Of a DNA stretch of 64,000 nucleotides, positions 45,249-54,255 are shown piece by piece. The translations under genes were made by a program, and so were the position numbers. The notes below the pieces were generated by a model. It saw only the letters and a list, made by a program, of their open reading frames with translations. It was not told the origin of the DNA and ran no database searches. The stretch is from assembly GCA_004362315.1 (NCBI GenBank), contig SNWL01000003.1, positions 434,001-498,000 on the forward strand, given 5' to 3'. Positions within the stretch are counted from its first letter, which is position 1; each line of letters opens with the position of its first letter. This DNA comes from Mycobacterium sp. BK086 (GTDB lineage: Bacteria; Actinomycetota; Actinomycetes; Mycobacteriales; Mycobacteriaceae).

Positions 45249-46349
45249 ATGCACAAGGACGTGGGCATGGCGGCGTGGATCCGCCGCTGGTGGAAACAGC
45301 CCGGCCAGTACGACTGGATGTCCGAATATCTCGCCGCGCGCCATCTGCAGCGCTTCAGCCGAATCCTCATCGCGTCGGTCGTCATCATCCTCGGCGTGGT
45401 GCCGCTGGTGATGCTGTTCAGCCCGTCGGGTCCGCAGGGTGACGTCCACCGGACTGCTGCGATCGTGATGTCAGTGCTGTCTTTCGCAGGGGCGTCCAGC
45501 TGGCTGATCGGCTGGCCGAGCCGCCGTCAATCCGCGCTGTTCGCCATCGGCGCCAACGCCGGTGTGACGGTTGCCGTCGTGATTGCCGGGACCCCCGCGA
45601 CCGGCTTGTTGGCGTGCGCGACCTTTGCACCGATCGCCGGCTACGTCGGTTTGTACCACTCCAGCCGGTTGTTGGCGGCGACGCTTCTCAATGCCATCAT
45701 CGCCACTGTTTTCGCCGGGGTACGGATCGCTGAGGCCGGCGATCCCGCGATGGCTGTCGGCCATGTGCTGGGCGTGGTGATCGCCGTGCTCGCGGTCCCG
45801 TTCGGAAGCCAATTACTCCTGCATCTGCTGACCCTCGACGCGAGGATGTCGGACACCGACCCGCTGACCGGGCTGCGCAACCGCCGTGGCTACGACCAAG
45901 CCGTACTGCAGCTGATCGCCGAAGCACGCGGGTCCCAGTCCCAGTGGCTGGCAGTGACACTCATCGACCTGGACAGGTTCAAGCAGATCAACGACACCCA
46001 CGGCCACGCCTACGGTGACGCCGTTCTGATCGCGGTGGCCGATAACCTGCGCCGCACCAGCGCCATGAATTCGGTGGTCGCGAGGCTCGGCGGGGAGGAG
46101 TTTCTGATCGCCGAACTGGCGCCGCCGGGCGACCCCGGCGCCAGCGCGGAGCGGCTGCGTGAAGCTGTCGCCGCAACCCCGGGCGGGGTGACAGCCAGCG
46201 TCGGGATGACGGCGGCCGCGCTGACCGACCTCGACGCCAAGGACGTGGCCACCACGATCTCGGAGTTGGTGGACACCGCCGACGCGGCGATGTACCAAGC
46301 CAAACGAGCGGGCGGCAATCAGGTCCGCTACCGCATCACCGTCAGATGA
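45249..46349 (+). CDS. GGDEF diguanylate cyclase with membrane domain
   Basis: 366 residues from ATG 45249 (GGGAG upstream; ATG 45267 possible). About five or six membrane segments (ILIASVVIILGVVPLVMLFS, ATLLNAIIATVFAGVRIAEA, AVGHVLGVVIAVLAVPFGSQ) precede a GGDEF domain: DPLTGLRNRRGYDQAVLQ, LIDLDRFKQINDTHGHAYGD, and active-site ARLGGEEFLIAEL. The active-site half is intact, so c-di-GMP synthesis is predicted. The usual RxxD inhibitory site, nine residues upstream of GGEEF, reads AMNS, so product inhibition is probably absent. It occupies the place of PE_PGRS44 in M. tuberculosis. Its stop overlaps the convergent DUF1304 gene by eight bases. Confidence 0.9.
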   Translation: MHKDVGMAAWIRRWWKQPGQYDWMSEYLAARHLQRFSRILIASVVIILGVVPLVMLFSPSGPQGDVHRTAAIVMSVLSFAGASSWLIGWPSRRQSALFAIGANAGVTVAVVIAGTPATGLLACATFAPIAGYVGLYHSSRLLAATLLNAIIATVFAGVRIAEAGDPAMAVGHVLGVVIAVLAVPFGSQLLLHLLTLDARMSDTDPLTGLRNRRGYDQAVLQLIAEARGSQSQWLAVTLIDLDRFKQINDTHGHAYGDAVLIAVADNLRRTSAMNSVVARLGGEEFLIAELAPPGDPGASAERLREAVAATPGGVTASVGMTAAALTDLDAKDVATTISELVDTADAAMYQAKRAGGNQVRYRITVR

Positions 46350-46737
46350 GCGCGATCACCAGCAGCACCACCGCGACCAACGGGAAGGCTCCCTGAGTCA
46401 CCGCCGCGCGGGCCTTGTCCGGCGCGGATGCCAGCAGTACGACGGCCGCCGCCAGCATGGAACCGACACCGGCGAACACCAGGGCCGCGCCGATGGCCAT
46501 GCAGCCCTGCACAATTGCGACGATTCCGACGACGCTGATGATCGCGAGGAACAGGTTGTAGAAGCCCTGGTTCAGGGCCATCAGCTTGGTGGTCTCGGCT
46601 TCCTCGGCGGTGGTGCCGAACACCGCACGGGTGCGCGGCGTCGTCCAGGTCAGCGACTCCATCGTGAAGATGTAGACGTGCAGCAGCGCGGCGAGGCCGG
46701 CGAATATCAGCGCGGCGATGACCATCGGGGCTCCCAT
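46342..46737 (-). CDS. DUF1304 membrane protein
   Basis: 131 residues from ATG 46737, which shares one base with the ruvB stop (TGATG); GTG 46740 would add one residue. Four membrane helices: VIAALIFAGLAALLHVYIFT, NLFLAIISVVGIVAIVQGCM, IGAALVFAGVGSMLAAAVVL, and FPLVAVVLLVIALI. The motif FTMESLTWTTPRTRAVFGTT followed by LMALNQGFYNLFLA is typical of DUF1304. Function unknown. Downstream of ruvCAB and so probably co-transcribed, possibly SOS-induced by position. Confidence 0.88.
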   Translation of the reverse strand: MGAPMVIAALIFAGLAALLHVYIFTMESLTWTTPRTRAVFGTTAEEAETTKLMALNQGFYNLFLAIISVVGIVAIVQGCMAIGAALVFAGVGSMLAAAVVLLASAPDKARAAVTQGAFPLVAVVLLVIALI

Positions 46738-47804
46738 CACTCGAAAAGGCCGGACTGACCGAGCCCGCTGGCCCGCGGCGGTGGAACCATGCCGAGGTGG
46801 GTCCAGGCTAACGGCGTCGCGACCCGTCCGCGGGGAGTCCGCGCGATCATGCCCGCGCGCACCAGGAACGGCTCGCAGACCTCTTCGACGGTGGTGGCTT
46901 CCTCCCCCACCGCGACAGCCAGTGTGGAGACCCCGACCGGTCCGCCGCCGAAACTCTTGGTCAACGCCGTGAGCACCGCGCGGTCAAGGCGGTCGAGCCC
47001 GAGTTCGTCGACGTCGTAGACCGCCAGTGCCGCCTTGGCGATGTCTCGGGTGATCACGCCGTCGGCGCGCACCTCGGCGTAGTCGCGCACGCGCCGCAAC
47101 AACCGGTTGGCGATACGCGGGGTGCCCCGCGACCGGCGGGCGATCTCCGCACCGGCCTCGGCGCCGACCTCGATGCCCAGGATGCCGCCCGAGCGGGCCA
47201 GCACGCGCTCCAATTCGGCGGGCTCGTAGAAGTCCATGTGCGCGGTGAACCCGAAGCGGTCGCGCAGCGGCCCGGTCAGCGCGCCCGACCGGGTGGTGGC
47301 ACCGACCAGGGTGAACGGTGCCACCTCGAGCGGAATCGATGTCGCCCCAGGGCCTTTGCCGACGACGACGTCGACCCGGAAGTCCTCCATCGCCAGGTAC
47401 AGCATCTCTTCGGCGGGCCGCGCGATGCGATGGATCTCGTCGATGAACAGCACATCGCCCTCGACGAGGTTGGACAGCATCGCGGCCAGATCGCCGGCCC
47501 GCTCCAGTGCCGGTCCGGAGGTGACGCGCAGCGACGAGCCGAGTTCGGCGGCGATGATCATCGCCAGCGAGGTCTTACCCAGCCCGGGCGGGCCGGACAG
47601 CAGGATGTGATCCGGTGTGCCGCCGCGGTTCTTGGCGCCTTCGAGCACCAGCTGCAGCTGTTCGCGAACGCGTGGCTGGCCGATGAATTCGCGCAGCGAC
47701 CGCGGGCGCAGGCTGGCGTCGATGTCGCCTTCGCCGACGGTCAGCGCCGGTGAGACGTCGCGTTCGAAGTCGTCGTCCTCGCCGTCCCCGTCGAACCTGC
47801 TCAT
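46737..47804 (-). CDS. ruvB: Holliday junction branch migration ATPase RuvB
   Basis: 355 residues. Walker [21 protein letters not shown], Walker [20 protein letters not shown], sensor region [20 protein letters not shown], and the C-terminal winged helix ([20 protein letters not shown], then [10 protein letters not shown]). The N-terminus reads [20 protein letters not shown]. With RuvA it drives branch migration. Overlaps ruvA by four bases (ATGA) and belongs to ruvC-ruvA-ruvB. Confidence 0.97.
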   Translation of the reverse strand: MSRFDGDGEDDDFERDVSPALTVGEGDIDASLRPRSLREFIGQPRVREQLQLVLEGAKNRGGTPDHILLSGPPGLGKTSLAMIIAAELGSSLRVTSGPALERAGDLAAMLSNLVEGDVLFIDEIHRIARPAEEMLYLAMEDFRVDVVVGKGPGATSIPLEVAPFTLVGATTRSGALTGPLRDRFGFTAHMDFYEPAELERVLARSGGILGIEVGAEAGAEIARRSRGTPRIANRLLRRVRDYAEVRADGVITRDIAKAALAVYDVDELGLDRLDRAVLTALTKSFGGGPVGVSTLAVAVGEEATTVEEVCEPFLVRAGMIARTPRGRVATPLAWTHLGMVPPPRASGLGQSGLFE

Positions 47805-48391
47805 TTCTTACCCAGCATCGACAACGCCGCCCGCAGCGCGCTCTGCGTGGACGCATCTGGATCACCGGCGAGCACCTTGTCGGTGGCTTCCTCGGCCTGC
47901 TTGGCCGCAAAGCCAAGTCCGACAAGGGCTTCCACGACCGGCGCGCGCACCGCATGCCCGGTTGCCGCGGCCACACCCGCGCCACCGGCGACCGCACCGA
48001 TCTTGTCACGCAATTCCAGCACCATCCGCTCGGCACCACGCTTGCCGATCCCTGGCACCCGCGTCAAGGCCGTGACATCGCCGTCGGCGAGCGCCTGGCG
48101 CAGCGCGTTCGCGTCGTACACGGCCAGCGTCGCCAGCGCGATCTTCGGGCCGACCCCCGATACGCCGAGCAGGGTGGTGAACAGGTCGCGGGCGTCGGAC
48201 TCGGCGAAACCGTAGAGCGTCTGGGAATCCTCGCGCACGATCATCGCGGTGATCAGCCGGGCTTCGGTGCCGCGCCGCAGCGTCGCCAACGTCGACGGGG
48301 TGGTCATGATCTTGTAGCCGACGCCGGCCGCCTCGATGACGACGTGGTCCAGTGCGATGTCGAGGACTTCCCCGCGTACCGAGGCGATCAC
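47801..48391 (-). CDS. ruvA: Holliday junction-binding protein RuvA
   Basis: 196 residues. The N-terminal OB-fold ([20 protein letters not shown], then [20 protein letters not shown]) precedes helix-hairpin-helix motifs ([20 protein letters not shown] and [20 protein letters not shown]) and the C-terminal RuvB-contacting domain ([20 protein letters not shown]). Starts at GTG 48391, overlapping ruvC (GTGA). Confidence 0.97.
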   Translation of the reverse strand: MIASVRGEVLDIALDHVVIEAAGVGYKIMTTPSTLATLRRGTEARLITAMIVREDSQTLYGFAESDARDLFTTLLGVSGVGPKIALATLAVYDANALRQALADGDVTALTRVPGIGKRGAERMVLELRDKIGAVAGGAGVAAATGHAVRAPVVEALVGLGFAAKQAEEATDKVLAGDPDASTQSALRAALSMLGKK

Positions 48392-48945
48392 GCGCGGGCC
48401 GCCTTCAGCCGGGCCTGATATGCCCGCTTCTGCTCGGCGGCCATCTTCTCGGCCTGCGCCATGCGGGCGATCATCGGGGCGCGCCAGCAGTGGCAGATCG
48501 CCAGGGCCAGTGCGTCGGCGGCGTCGGCCGGTGTCGGCTTCTGCTGCAACTGCAGGATCCGGGTGACCATCGTGGTGACCTGCGCCTTGTCCGCCCGGCC
48601 GTTGCCGGTGACGGCGGCTTTCACCTCGCTGGGGGTGTGGAAATGTACGTCGATATCGCGGCGGGCCGCCGACAGGGCGATCACTCCCGCCGCCTGGGCG
48701 GTGCCCATCGCGGTGTTGGCGTTCTGGTTGGCGAACACGCGCTCGATTGCGATCACATCGGGCAGGTGGGTGTCCATCCAGTGGTCGACGGTGTCGCTGA
48801 TCGTCATCAACCGGCGCTGCAGTGGCTCGTCGGCCGGGGTGCGCACCACGTCGACATCAAGAGCGATGACCTGGCGACCGCCCCGGCTCTCGATCATCGA
48901 GAGACCGCAGCGCGTCAACCCTGGGTCGACTCCCATCACCCGCAC
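48388..48945 (-). CDS. ruvC: Holliday junction resolvase RuvC
   Basis: 185 residues from GTG 48945 ([20 protein letters not shown]), with AGAGG upstream. Catalytic acidic residues: Asp in the MGVDPGLT motif, Glu in [20 protein letters not shown], and the C-terminal [12 protein letters not shown]. It resolves Holliday junctions made available by RuvAB. First gene of the ruvCAB operon, behind a SOS box at 48964-48977. Confidence 0.97.
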   Translation of the reverse strand: MRVMGVDPGLTRCGLSMIESRGGRQVIALDVDVVRTPADEPLQRRLMTISDTVDHWMDTHLPDVIAIERVFANQNANTAMGTAQAAGVIALSAARRDIDVHFHTPSEVKAAVTGNGRADKAQVTTMVTRILQLQQKPTPADAADALALAICHCWRAPMIARMAQAEKMAAEQKRAYQARLKAARA

Positions 48946-48963
48946 TGATCACCTCTTTGACTA

Positions 48964-48977
48964 CGAACAGTTGTTCG
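48964..48977. promoter_or_regulatory. LexA-binding SOS box upstream of ruvC
   Basis: CGAACAGTTGTTCG has perfect five-base arms around four bases and matches the mycobacterial SOS box core GAAC-n4-GTTC. It starts 19 bases before the ruvC GTG on the minus strand. In M. tuberculosis ruvCAB is LexA-controlled, so the assignment is well supported. Confidence 0.9.
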
Positions 48978-49038
48978 ATCACAGTAGCGGGCCGCGCAGA
49001 CAGGAGCCATCAGGACACGCGGTGGCTATCGTCAGTTC

Positions 49039-49488
49039 ATGGGCGGCCCCGACGCATTCCATCCCGACCTGTCCGACAGCCTGCCGCCGGGTCACCGGGT
49101 GCACCACGTCAAGGCGGGCGATCTGGACGGCGGCACCTCCCAGACCGGCGGGATGCAGCGGTTCGCCGCGATCAGCGGCCGCAGTGTGGGCTCGGAAAAA
49201 CTCTGGATGGGCGAGACGCACGTGAGTCCGGGCGTGGCGTCGGCGAATCACCACCACGGCGACTCGGAGACCGCGATTTTCGTGCGTAGCGGCCACCCCG
49301 AGTTCGTCTTCCACGACGGCGTGGCCGAAGTGCGCATCAGTACCGGGCCGGGCGACTACATCTTCGTGCCGCCCAATCTGCCGCACCGCGAAGAGAATCC
49401 GGATCCCGACGTGCCGGCCGTCGTCGTGATCGCCCGCAGCACCCAGGAAGCGATCGTCGTCAATCTGGATCGGCTGTACCCGCTGTGA
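49039..49488 (+). CDS. Cupin domain protein
   Basis: 149 residues. Cupin motif 1 is seen in ASANHHHGDSETAIFVRSGH, then GDYIFVPPNLPHREENPD (motif 2, P-x-x-x-P-H type). The histidine cluster suggests a divalent metal. It overlaps the TetR gene by four bases (GTGA at 49485-49488), so the two are co-transcribed. Enzymatic role unknown. The 93-bp gap before it is shared with ruvC and contains the SOS box. Confidence 0.88.
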   Translation: MGGPDAFHPDLSDSLPPGHRVHHVKAGDLDGGTSQTGGMQRFAAISGRSVGSEKLWMGETHVSPGVASANHHHGDSETAIFVRSGHPEFVFHDGVAEVRISTGPGDYIFVPPNLPHREENPDPDVPAVVVIARSTQEAIVVNLDRLYPL

Positions 49489-50081
49489 GCGTCGAGGACA
49501 TCACCGCCGTACCCAAACCCGGCCGCCCGCGCAGCGAGCAGTCCCGCGCGGCGGTGGTACGGGCGACGTCAGAACTGTTGCACGAGATCGGGTTACGGGC
49601 GATGACCACCGAACAGATCGCGGCCCGCAGCGGGTCGAGCAAGGCGACCATCTACAAGTGGTGGCCCAACAAGTACGCGGTCGCCGTCGATGCGTTCTTC
49701 TCGCAGATGCAGGCCGACTCCCCCGATCCCGACACCGGCTCGGCCCGGGGAGATTTCACGGTGTGGCTGCGCGGGTTGTGCCACTTCTACACGGGCCCGA
49801 GCGGGCGAGTCTTCGCGCAGTTGGTCGGTGAGGCCCAGTTCGATCCCGAGGTATCCGCCGAGTTGCGCGAGGGGCTCGTCCGGTCACGACGCGCGGTGCT
49901 CGAAACGGTGTGGGATCGCGGGGTGGCCCGCGGCGAACTGCGCGCCGACGTCGACCGCGACGTCGCGATCGACCTGATCATCGGGCCGGCGCTCTACCGG
50001 CTGATCACGGGCCGCGGCGCTCTGGACGACGCCACCGCCGACGCCATCGTCGACACCGCCCTGCGCGGCCTGTCGCGGTGA
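49485..50081 (+). CDS. TetR-family transcriptional regulator
   Basis: 198 residues from GTG 49485. The helix-turn-helix is LRAMTTEQIAARSGSSKATI followed by YKWWPNKYAVAVDAFF, typical of TetR regulators. The C-terminal part (FAQLVGEAQFDPEVSAELRE) fits the TetR_C group that often controls small stress genes. Next gene is a secreted protein whose upstream palindrome (50133-50158) is a strong candidate operator. Confidence 0.9.
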   Translation: MSVEDITAVPKPGRPRSEQSRAAVVRATSELLHEIGLRAMTTEQIAARSGSSKATIYKWWPNKYAVAVDAFFSQMQADSPDPDTGSARGDFTVWLRGLCHFYTGPSGRVFAQLVGEAQFDPEVSAELREGLVRSRRAVLETVWDRGVARGELRADVDRDVAIDLIIGPALYRLITGRGALDDATADAIVDTALRGLSR

Positions 50082-50132
50082 GAGAACTCACCAGCAGACG
50101 GGACTAATCGGGCGTCTGCCAGCGTTTTTAAT

Positions 50133-50158
50133 TTCGAAACTGTACGTTCAGTTTCGAA
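50133..50158. promoter_or_regulatory. TetR operator candidate, 10-bp arms
   Basis: TTCGAAACTG (50133-50142), TACGTT, CAGTTTCGAA (50149-50158) is a perfect 10-bp-arm palindrome with a six-base centre. It is 11 bp upstream of the secreted protein gene and 52 bp after the TetR stop. Size and position suit binding by the adjacent TetR protein. Confidence 0.65.
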
Positions 50159-50169
50159 GGAGAACACTC

Positions 50170-50430
50170 ATGAAGGCGAACACTCGCATCGTCGCCGGAC
50201 TGCTTGCCGGCGGTGTCGCCATGGCCATTGCCGCCGCCCCCGTCGCCGCCGCGGCCGGCGACCCGCATCTGGTCTGTACCGCTGTCAGCGACGGCAACAC
50301 CGCGTGCGAAACACCGGGCAACGCCCAGCTGACGTCATCCCCGCCGGACGTCCCCTACCCGAGCCTGTATCCGTTCCTGTTCGGTGGCGGACTGATCTTC
50401 CACGACGGCGGCGGTCACGGAATGCGCTGA
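50170..50430 (+). CDS. Small secreted protein
   Basis: 86 residues with a signal peptide (IVAGLLAGGVAMAIAAAPVA, then AAA-G). The mature part has two cysteines (PHLVCTAVSDGNTACETPGN) and a Pro/Gly-rich tail (PFLFGGGLIFHDGGGHGMR). GGAG lies upstream of the ATG. Probably regulated by the upstream TetR. Small mycobacterial exported protein, function unknown. Confidence 0.75.
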   Translation: MKANTRIVAGLLAGGVAMAIAAAPVAAAAGDPHLVCTAVSDGNTACETPGNAQLTSSPPDVPYPSLYPFLFGGGLIFHDGGGHGMR

Positions 50431-50745
50431 TCAGGTCTCGGTGGTGAATTGGGTCAACGCGCCGTCCTGGGCTGCGCGAGCCAGCTCCTCCACGCGCTGA
50501 CCGGAGCGCTTCCAGCCCCGCACCTGCTCGCTGCCCACTTTGGTGCCGTCGCGTTTGATGTCGATGGTCCACGCCGCACCAAGCCACTTCGACAGCAGCC
50601 AGAACGGCCACAGCAGCATGAAGGGCAGAACGATCAGGAAGATCAGGGCGTCGAGGGTGGCGAATCCGGTCTCCCACGGGATCGTCTTCCACCACCAGCG
50701 ACGCACCGACCACCTGATCCCGTCGGGGTCGATAACCTCGGCCAT
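50431..50745 (-). CDS. Small two-helix membrane protein
   Basis: 104 residues from ATG 50745. N-terminal amphipathic start (DPDGIRWSVRRWWWKTIPWE), one long or two short hydrophobic helices (LDALIFLIVLPFMLLWPFWL, about residues 31-50), and a hydrophilic C-terminus (GSEQVRGWKRSGQRVEELAR). The frame to 51639 overlaps the molybdopterin enzyme on the other strand and is not used. Divergent from that gene by 24 bp. Function unknown. Confidence 0.7.
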   Translation of the reverse strand: MAEVIDPDGIRWSVRRWWWKTIPWETGFATLDALIFLIVLPFMLLWPFWLLSKWLGAAWTIDIKRDGTKVGSEQVRGWKRSGQRVEELARAAQDGALTQFTTET

Positions 50746-50769
50746 CCCCGCAGCGTACGGTTCTCTTCC

Positions 50770-52758
50770 ATGGTCACGGGCGATACCCGCGTTGTGCGAA
50801 GTTTCTGCCGGGTCTGCACATCGGTGTGCGGCATCCTGGTCGAGCTCGACGGCGAGCGCGTGCTGGCTGTGCACGGCGACGGCGAGCATCCGTTCTCCAA
50901 GGGCTACACCTGCCCCAAAGGCCGTGCGCTCCCCCAGATTCACCATCACCCCGATCGCCTCGAGCGGCCGATGCTGCGCGTCGACGGGCGCCTGACCGAA
51001 ACCAGTTGGGAGACATGCCTGGACGACCTCGGCGCCCGGCTGCGCGCCATCATCGCCGAGCATGGACCCGCCGCGGTCGCGATCAACTTCGGCACCGGGG
51101 TCGGGATGGACGCCGTCGGCTACCGCACGGCCGAGGCGCTGCACCGCGCGATCGGCACACCGGCGAAGTTCAGTCCACTCACGATCGACGGTACCGCCAA
51201 GGTCCTGGTCGCGGAATTGATGGGCGGCTCGTCGGGGCTGACCGGACGCCCGGACTACGCAAACGCCGATCTGGTCGTTTTGCTCGGCAGTAATCCTGTT
51301 GTCTCCCATGGCCATACCGTCGGCATGCCCAATCCCCGCGGCCTGTTCCGCGACATCGCCAAACGGGCACAGCTCTGGGTCGTCGACCCCCGCCGCACCG
51401 AGACCGCACGACTGGCGACCCGCCACCTGGCACCGCGACCGGGCACCGACTATGCGGTGCTGGGCTTCCTGGTCCGCGAAATCCTGCGCGACGGCGCCGA
51501 CACGGACGTTCCCGTCCAAGACCTGGACATCCTGGCGGCTGCCGTCGAACCGTTCACCGCAGAACATGCCGCCGCGCTCGCCGACGTCGAGCAGACCGAT
51601 CTCGAGGACCTGCTGGCCGCGGTCCGCAAGGCCGGACACCTCGCGATCGACAGCGGCACCGGGATCACGATGTCAGCGAGTGCCAATGTGACACAGTGGT
51701 TTTCGTGGGCTCTCCTGATCTTGACGGGCTCGATGAACACCCCCGGCGGGATGTGGTTCCACCCGGGCTTCGGCTACCAGCTCGAACTGTTCGAGCTGCC
51801 GATCGCCCCGCCCGAGGGCAAGTCGAGACCAGGCCCGCGCAGCCGCCCGGAGACGCGGGCGTTCATGCGGGAATGGCCGTGCGCCACACTGGCCGACGAG
51901 ATCGAGGCGGGCAACATCCGCGCGCTGATCAACCTCGGCGGCAACCTGCTCACCGGATTTCCGGCGGCCGACACACTGCGCGCGGCACTGCCCAAGCTCG
52001 AAGTCCTCGCCACGGCCGAGATTCTGCCCAACGAGACGACGGCCGCGTCCACCCACGTCCTCCCCACGAAGGGTCAACTCGAGCGGCCCGACGTCACGCT
52101 GTGGGATTTCATGAGCACCCGAATCTCGTCCCAGCACACGCCCGCGATCACCGGCCCGGTGGGCGAGCGCCGCTCGATGTGGTGGGTGCTCGCCGAGATC
52201 GGCAGGCAACTGGGCCACGACATCGCCGACACGACGATGGGCGACGAGCAGATGCTGGCCAAGCTCAACGCCGGTGGCCGCACCGGCTATGACGAACTGG
52301 TGGCGACCGGCTGGACCGAGGCCGAGCGCGAGCTTCCCGCACCGTGGGTGACGCGCCATGTCGAGCGTCTCGGCGGCTGGCGACTCGCTCCCCAGGTACT
52401 GGTCGACCAGCTGCACGGCCTGCGCCACAGCATCGGCCCGGTGTTGGTGCCGCGCCGCCAATTACGAAGACTCAACACCCAATTGGAGTTCCTCGGCGAG
52501 CTGCCCGAGATCATCGTGAGTCCCACGGACGCAACCGCCGCCGGTATCGCCGACAACCAGACGGTGGTGGTGCGCACCGAACACGGTGAGCTCACCGGTA
52601 TCGCGAAACTGGACCCGTCGGTGCGCTCGGGGGTGGTGTCGGTGCCGCACGGTCACGTCGGCGCGAACGTCAACGTCCTGACGTCCAAGGACGACTTGGA
52701 TCCCCCGACGGGGATGACGCGCTACTCAGGGGTGCCGGTCAGCCTGCATCCGGCCTAG
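50770..52758 (+). CDS. Molybdopterin-dependent oxidoreductase
   Basis: 662 residues from ATG 50770. It opens with the [4Fe-4S] ligand set of formate dehydrogenase/Nap-type enzymes: CRVCTSVCG, then KGYTCPKGRALPQIHHHPDR. Molybdopterin-binding regions include AVAINFGTGVGMDAVGYRTA, DLVVLLGSNPVVSHGHTVGM, and VVDPRRTETARLATRHLAPR. The C-terminal dinucleotide-binding domain has LEFLGELPEIIVSPTDATAA. It lacks a signal peptide, so it is cytoplasmic. No electron-transfer partner is next to it. Substrate unknown. Confidence 0.9.
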   Translation: MVTGDTRVVRSFCRVCTSVCGILVELDGERVLAVHGDGEHPFSKGYTCPKGRALPQIHHHPDRLERPMLRVDGRLTETSWETCLDDLGARLRAIIAEHGPAAVAINFGTGVGMDAVGYRTAEALHRAIGTPAKFSPLTIDGTAKVLVAELMGGSSGLTGRPDYANADLVVLLGSNPVVSHGHTVGMPNPRGLFRDIAKRAQLWVVDPRRTETARLATRHLAPRPGTDYAVLGFLVREILRDGADTDVPVQDLDILAAAVEPFTAEHAAALADVEQTDLEDLLAAVRKAGHLAIDSGTGITMSASANVTQWFSWALLILTGSMNTPGGMWFHPGFGYQLELFELPIAPPEGKSRPGPRSRPETRAFMREWPCATLADEIEAGNIRALINLGGNLLTGFPAADTLRAALPKLEVLATAEILPNETTAASTHVLPTKGQLERPDVTLWDFMSTRISSQHTPAITGPVGERRSMWWVLAEIGRQLGHDIADTTMGDEQMLAKLNAGGRTGYDELVATGWTEAERELPAPWVTRHVERLGGWRLAPQVLVDQLHGLRHSIGPVLVPRRQLRRLNTQLEFLGELPEIIVSPTDATAAGIADNQTVVVRTEHGELTGIAKLDPSVRSGVVSVPHGHVGANVNVLTSKDDLDPPTGMTRYSGVPVSLHPA

Positions 52759-52759
52759 G

Positions 52760-53515
52760 TCAGTCGTCCTCGAGCTGCGCCAGGACCTCGTCGGAGATGT
52801 CGGCGTTGGTGTAGACGTCCTGCACGTCGTCGCTGTCCTCCAGCGCGTCGACCAGCTTCATGATCTTGCGGGCACCGTCGGCATCCAGCGGGACCGTCAC
52901 CGACGCCTGGAACCCGGCCTCGGCGGAGTCGTAGTCGATGCCGGCGTCCACCAGTGCGGTGCGCACCGCGACCAGATCGGTGGGCTCGGAGATGACCTCG
53001 AAGCTGTCGCCGAGATCGTTGACCTCCTCGGCGCCGGCGTCCAGAACCGCCAGCAGGACGTCGTCCTCGGACAGGTCGTTCTTCTCCAACGTGACCACGC
53101 CCTTGCGGGAGAACAGGTAGGCCACCGAACCGGGGTCGGCCATATTGCCGCCGTTTCGGGTCATCGCGACCCGGACCTCACCGGCAGCCCGGTTGCGGTT
53201 GTCGGTCAGGCACTCGATGAGCACCGCGACGCCATTGGGGCCGTAACCCTCGTAGGTGATGTTCTGCCAGTCGGCGCCACCGGCTTCCTCGCCGCCGCCG
53301 CGCTTGCGGGCCCGCTCGATGTTGTCGTTGGGCACCGAGGACTTTTTGGCCTTCTGGATGGCGTCGTAGAGGGTCGGGTTACCAGCCGGGTCGCCGCCGC
53401 CGACGCGTGCTGCGACCTCGATGTTCTTGATGAGCTTGGCGAACATCTTGCCGCGCTTGGCGTCGATGGCGGCCTTCTTGTGCTTGGTGGTAGCCCACTT
53501 GGAATGGCCGCTCAT
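52760..53515 (-). CDS. YebC/PmpR-family regulatory protein
   Basis: 251 residues. N-terminus [20 protein letters not shown] and [20 protein letters not shown], then [20 protein letters not shown] and [20 protein letters not shown], defining the YebC (PmpR) family. Corresponds to Rv2603c. Members bind DNA or act in translation at polyproline stretches; which applies here is not known. Separated by one base from the convergent molybdopterin gene. Confidence 0.95.
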   Translation of the reverse strand: MSGHSKWATTKHKKAAIDAKRGKMFAKLIKNIEVAARVGGGDPAGNPTLYDAIQKAKKSSVPNDNIERARKRGGGEEAGGADWQNITYEGYGPNGVAVLIECLTDNRNRAAGEVRVAMTRNGGNMADPGSVAYLFSRKGVVTLEKNDLSEDDVLLAVLDAGAEEVNDLGDSFEVISEPTDLVAVRTALVDAGIDYDSAEAGFQASVTVPLDADGARKIMKLVDALEDSDDVQDVYTNADISDEVLAQLEDD

Positions 53516-53596
53516 CGGGTTCTTCTCCGTACTTTCCGTCCTGGCGTAACCCGACGAGTCTACTGGCCCGCGCGCTGCACTCTCGACGCTCGCCGT

Positions 53597-54193
53597 CTAA
53601 CTCAAGTCGCCGTCGACGTAGCGCTGTAGGTTCGGCGCGACGGCCGCGACGATCTCGTCCTCGCCCATCGACGCCAGCGGCTCGATGTTCCAGATGTAGC
53701 GCATCATCGCCAGCCCCATGATCTGAGACGAGATCAGCCCGCTGCGTTTGAGGCGATCGGCCTCGTCGACGCCCAGCTGCGACACGCCCATCAACTGGCC
53801 CTCGACGACTCGGCGCAGCTTCTCCCGGGTGCTCGGCTCGTGCGCGGCGGTCTGCAATACCGACCGCAGGATCGGCCCGATCTCGTCGTCGGCCCACGCG
53901 CTCAGCATCAGCCGCAGGAGCGCGGCCCCGAGCTGCGGAACCGGCGTCGTCCACGTCGTCGCGACGTTCTCCAGCCAGCGCTGCGGCGGATTGGTCGCCG
54001 CGTCGAGGAGGCGGTCCTTGGAACTGAAGTAGTGATAGACCAGGGCCGGATCGACGTCGGCGGCACGCGCCACCGCTCTGATCGTGGTGCCCGCCGAGCC
54101 GTGCTGGGCGAATTCGCCCCGCGCGGCATCCAGGATCCTGGCCGCCAGCACCCCCTTCTCGTCGCGGGGTCCCGGCGTCGTGGTCTTCGGCAC
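53597..54193 (-). CDS. TetR-family transcriptional regulator
   Basis: 198 residues from GTG 54193. Helix-turn-helix: GTTIRAVARAADVDPALVYH, then YFSSKDRLLDAATNPP. The C-terminal domain (RSVLQTAAHEPSTREKLRRV) is TetR_C-like. Divergent from the CocE-type hydrolase gene, with three AGTTTC/AAACT copies in the promoter gap. The longer frame to 55402 is the reverse of the hydrolase and is rejected. Confidence 0.9.
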   Translation of the reverse strand: MPKTTTPGPRDEKGVLAARILDAARGEFAQHGSAGTTIRAVARAADVDPALVYHYFSSKDRLLDAATNPPQRWLENVATTWTTPVPQLGAALLRLMLSAWADDEIGPILRSVLQTAAHEPSTREKLRRVVEGQLMGVSQLGVDEADRLKRSGLISSQIMGLAMMRYIWNIEPLASMGEDEIVAAVAPNLQRYVDGDLS

Positions 54194-54204
54194 GGTGACG
54201 ACCC

Positions 54205-54255
54205 TACCAAAAGTTTCTCGTTGCGTTGAGACTAGTTTCATCGTAGCGTGAAACT
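54205..54255. promoter_or_regulatory. Divergent promoter with repeated AGTTTC/AAACT elements
   Basis: The gap between the TetR and hydrolase genes has AGTTTC, a short inverted repeat (TCTC...GAGA) inside TTCTCGTTGCGTTGAGACT, a second AGTTTC and an AAACT close to the hydrolase start. This could be the TetR operator. Symmetry is imperfect. Confidence 0.35.
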
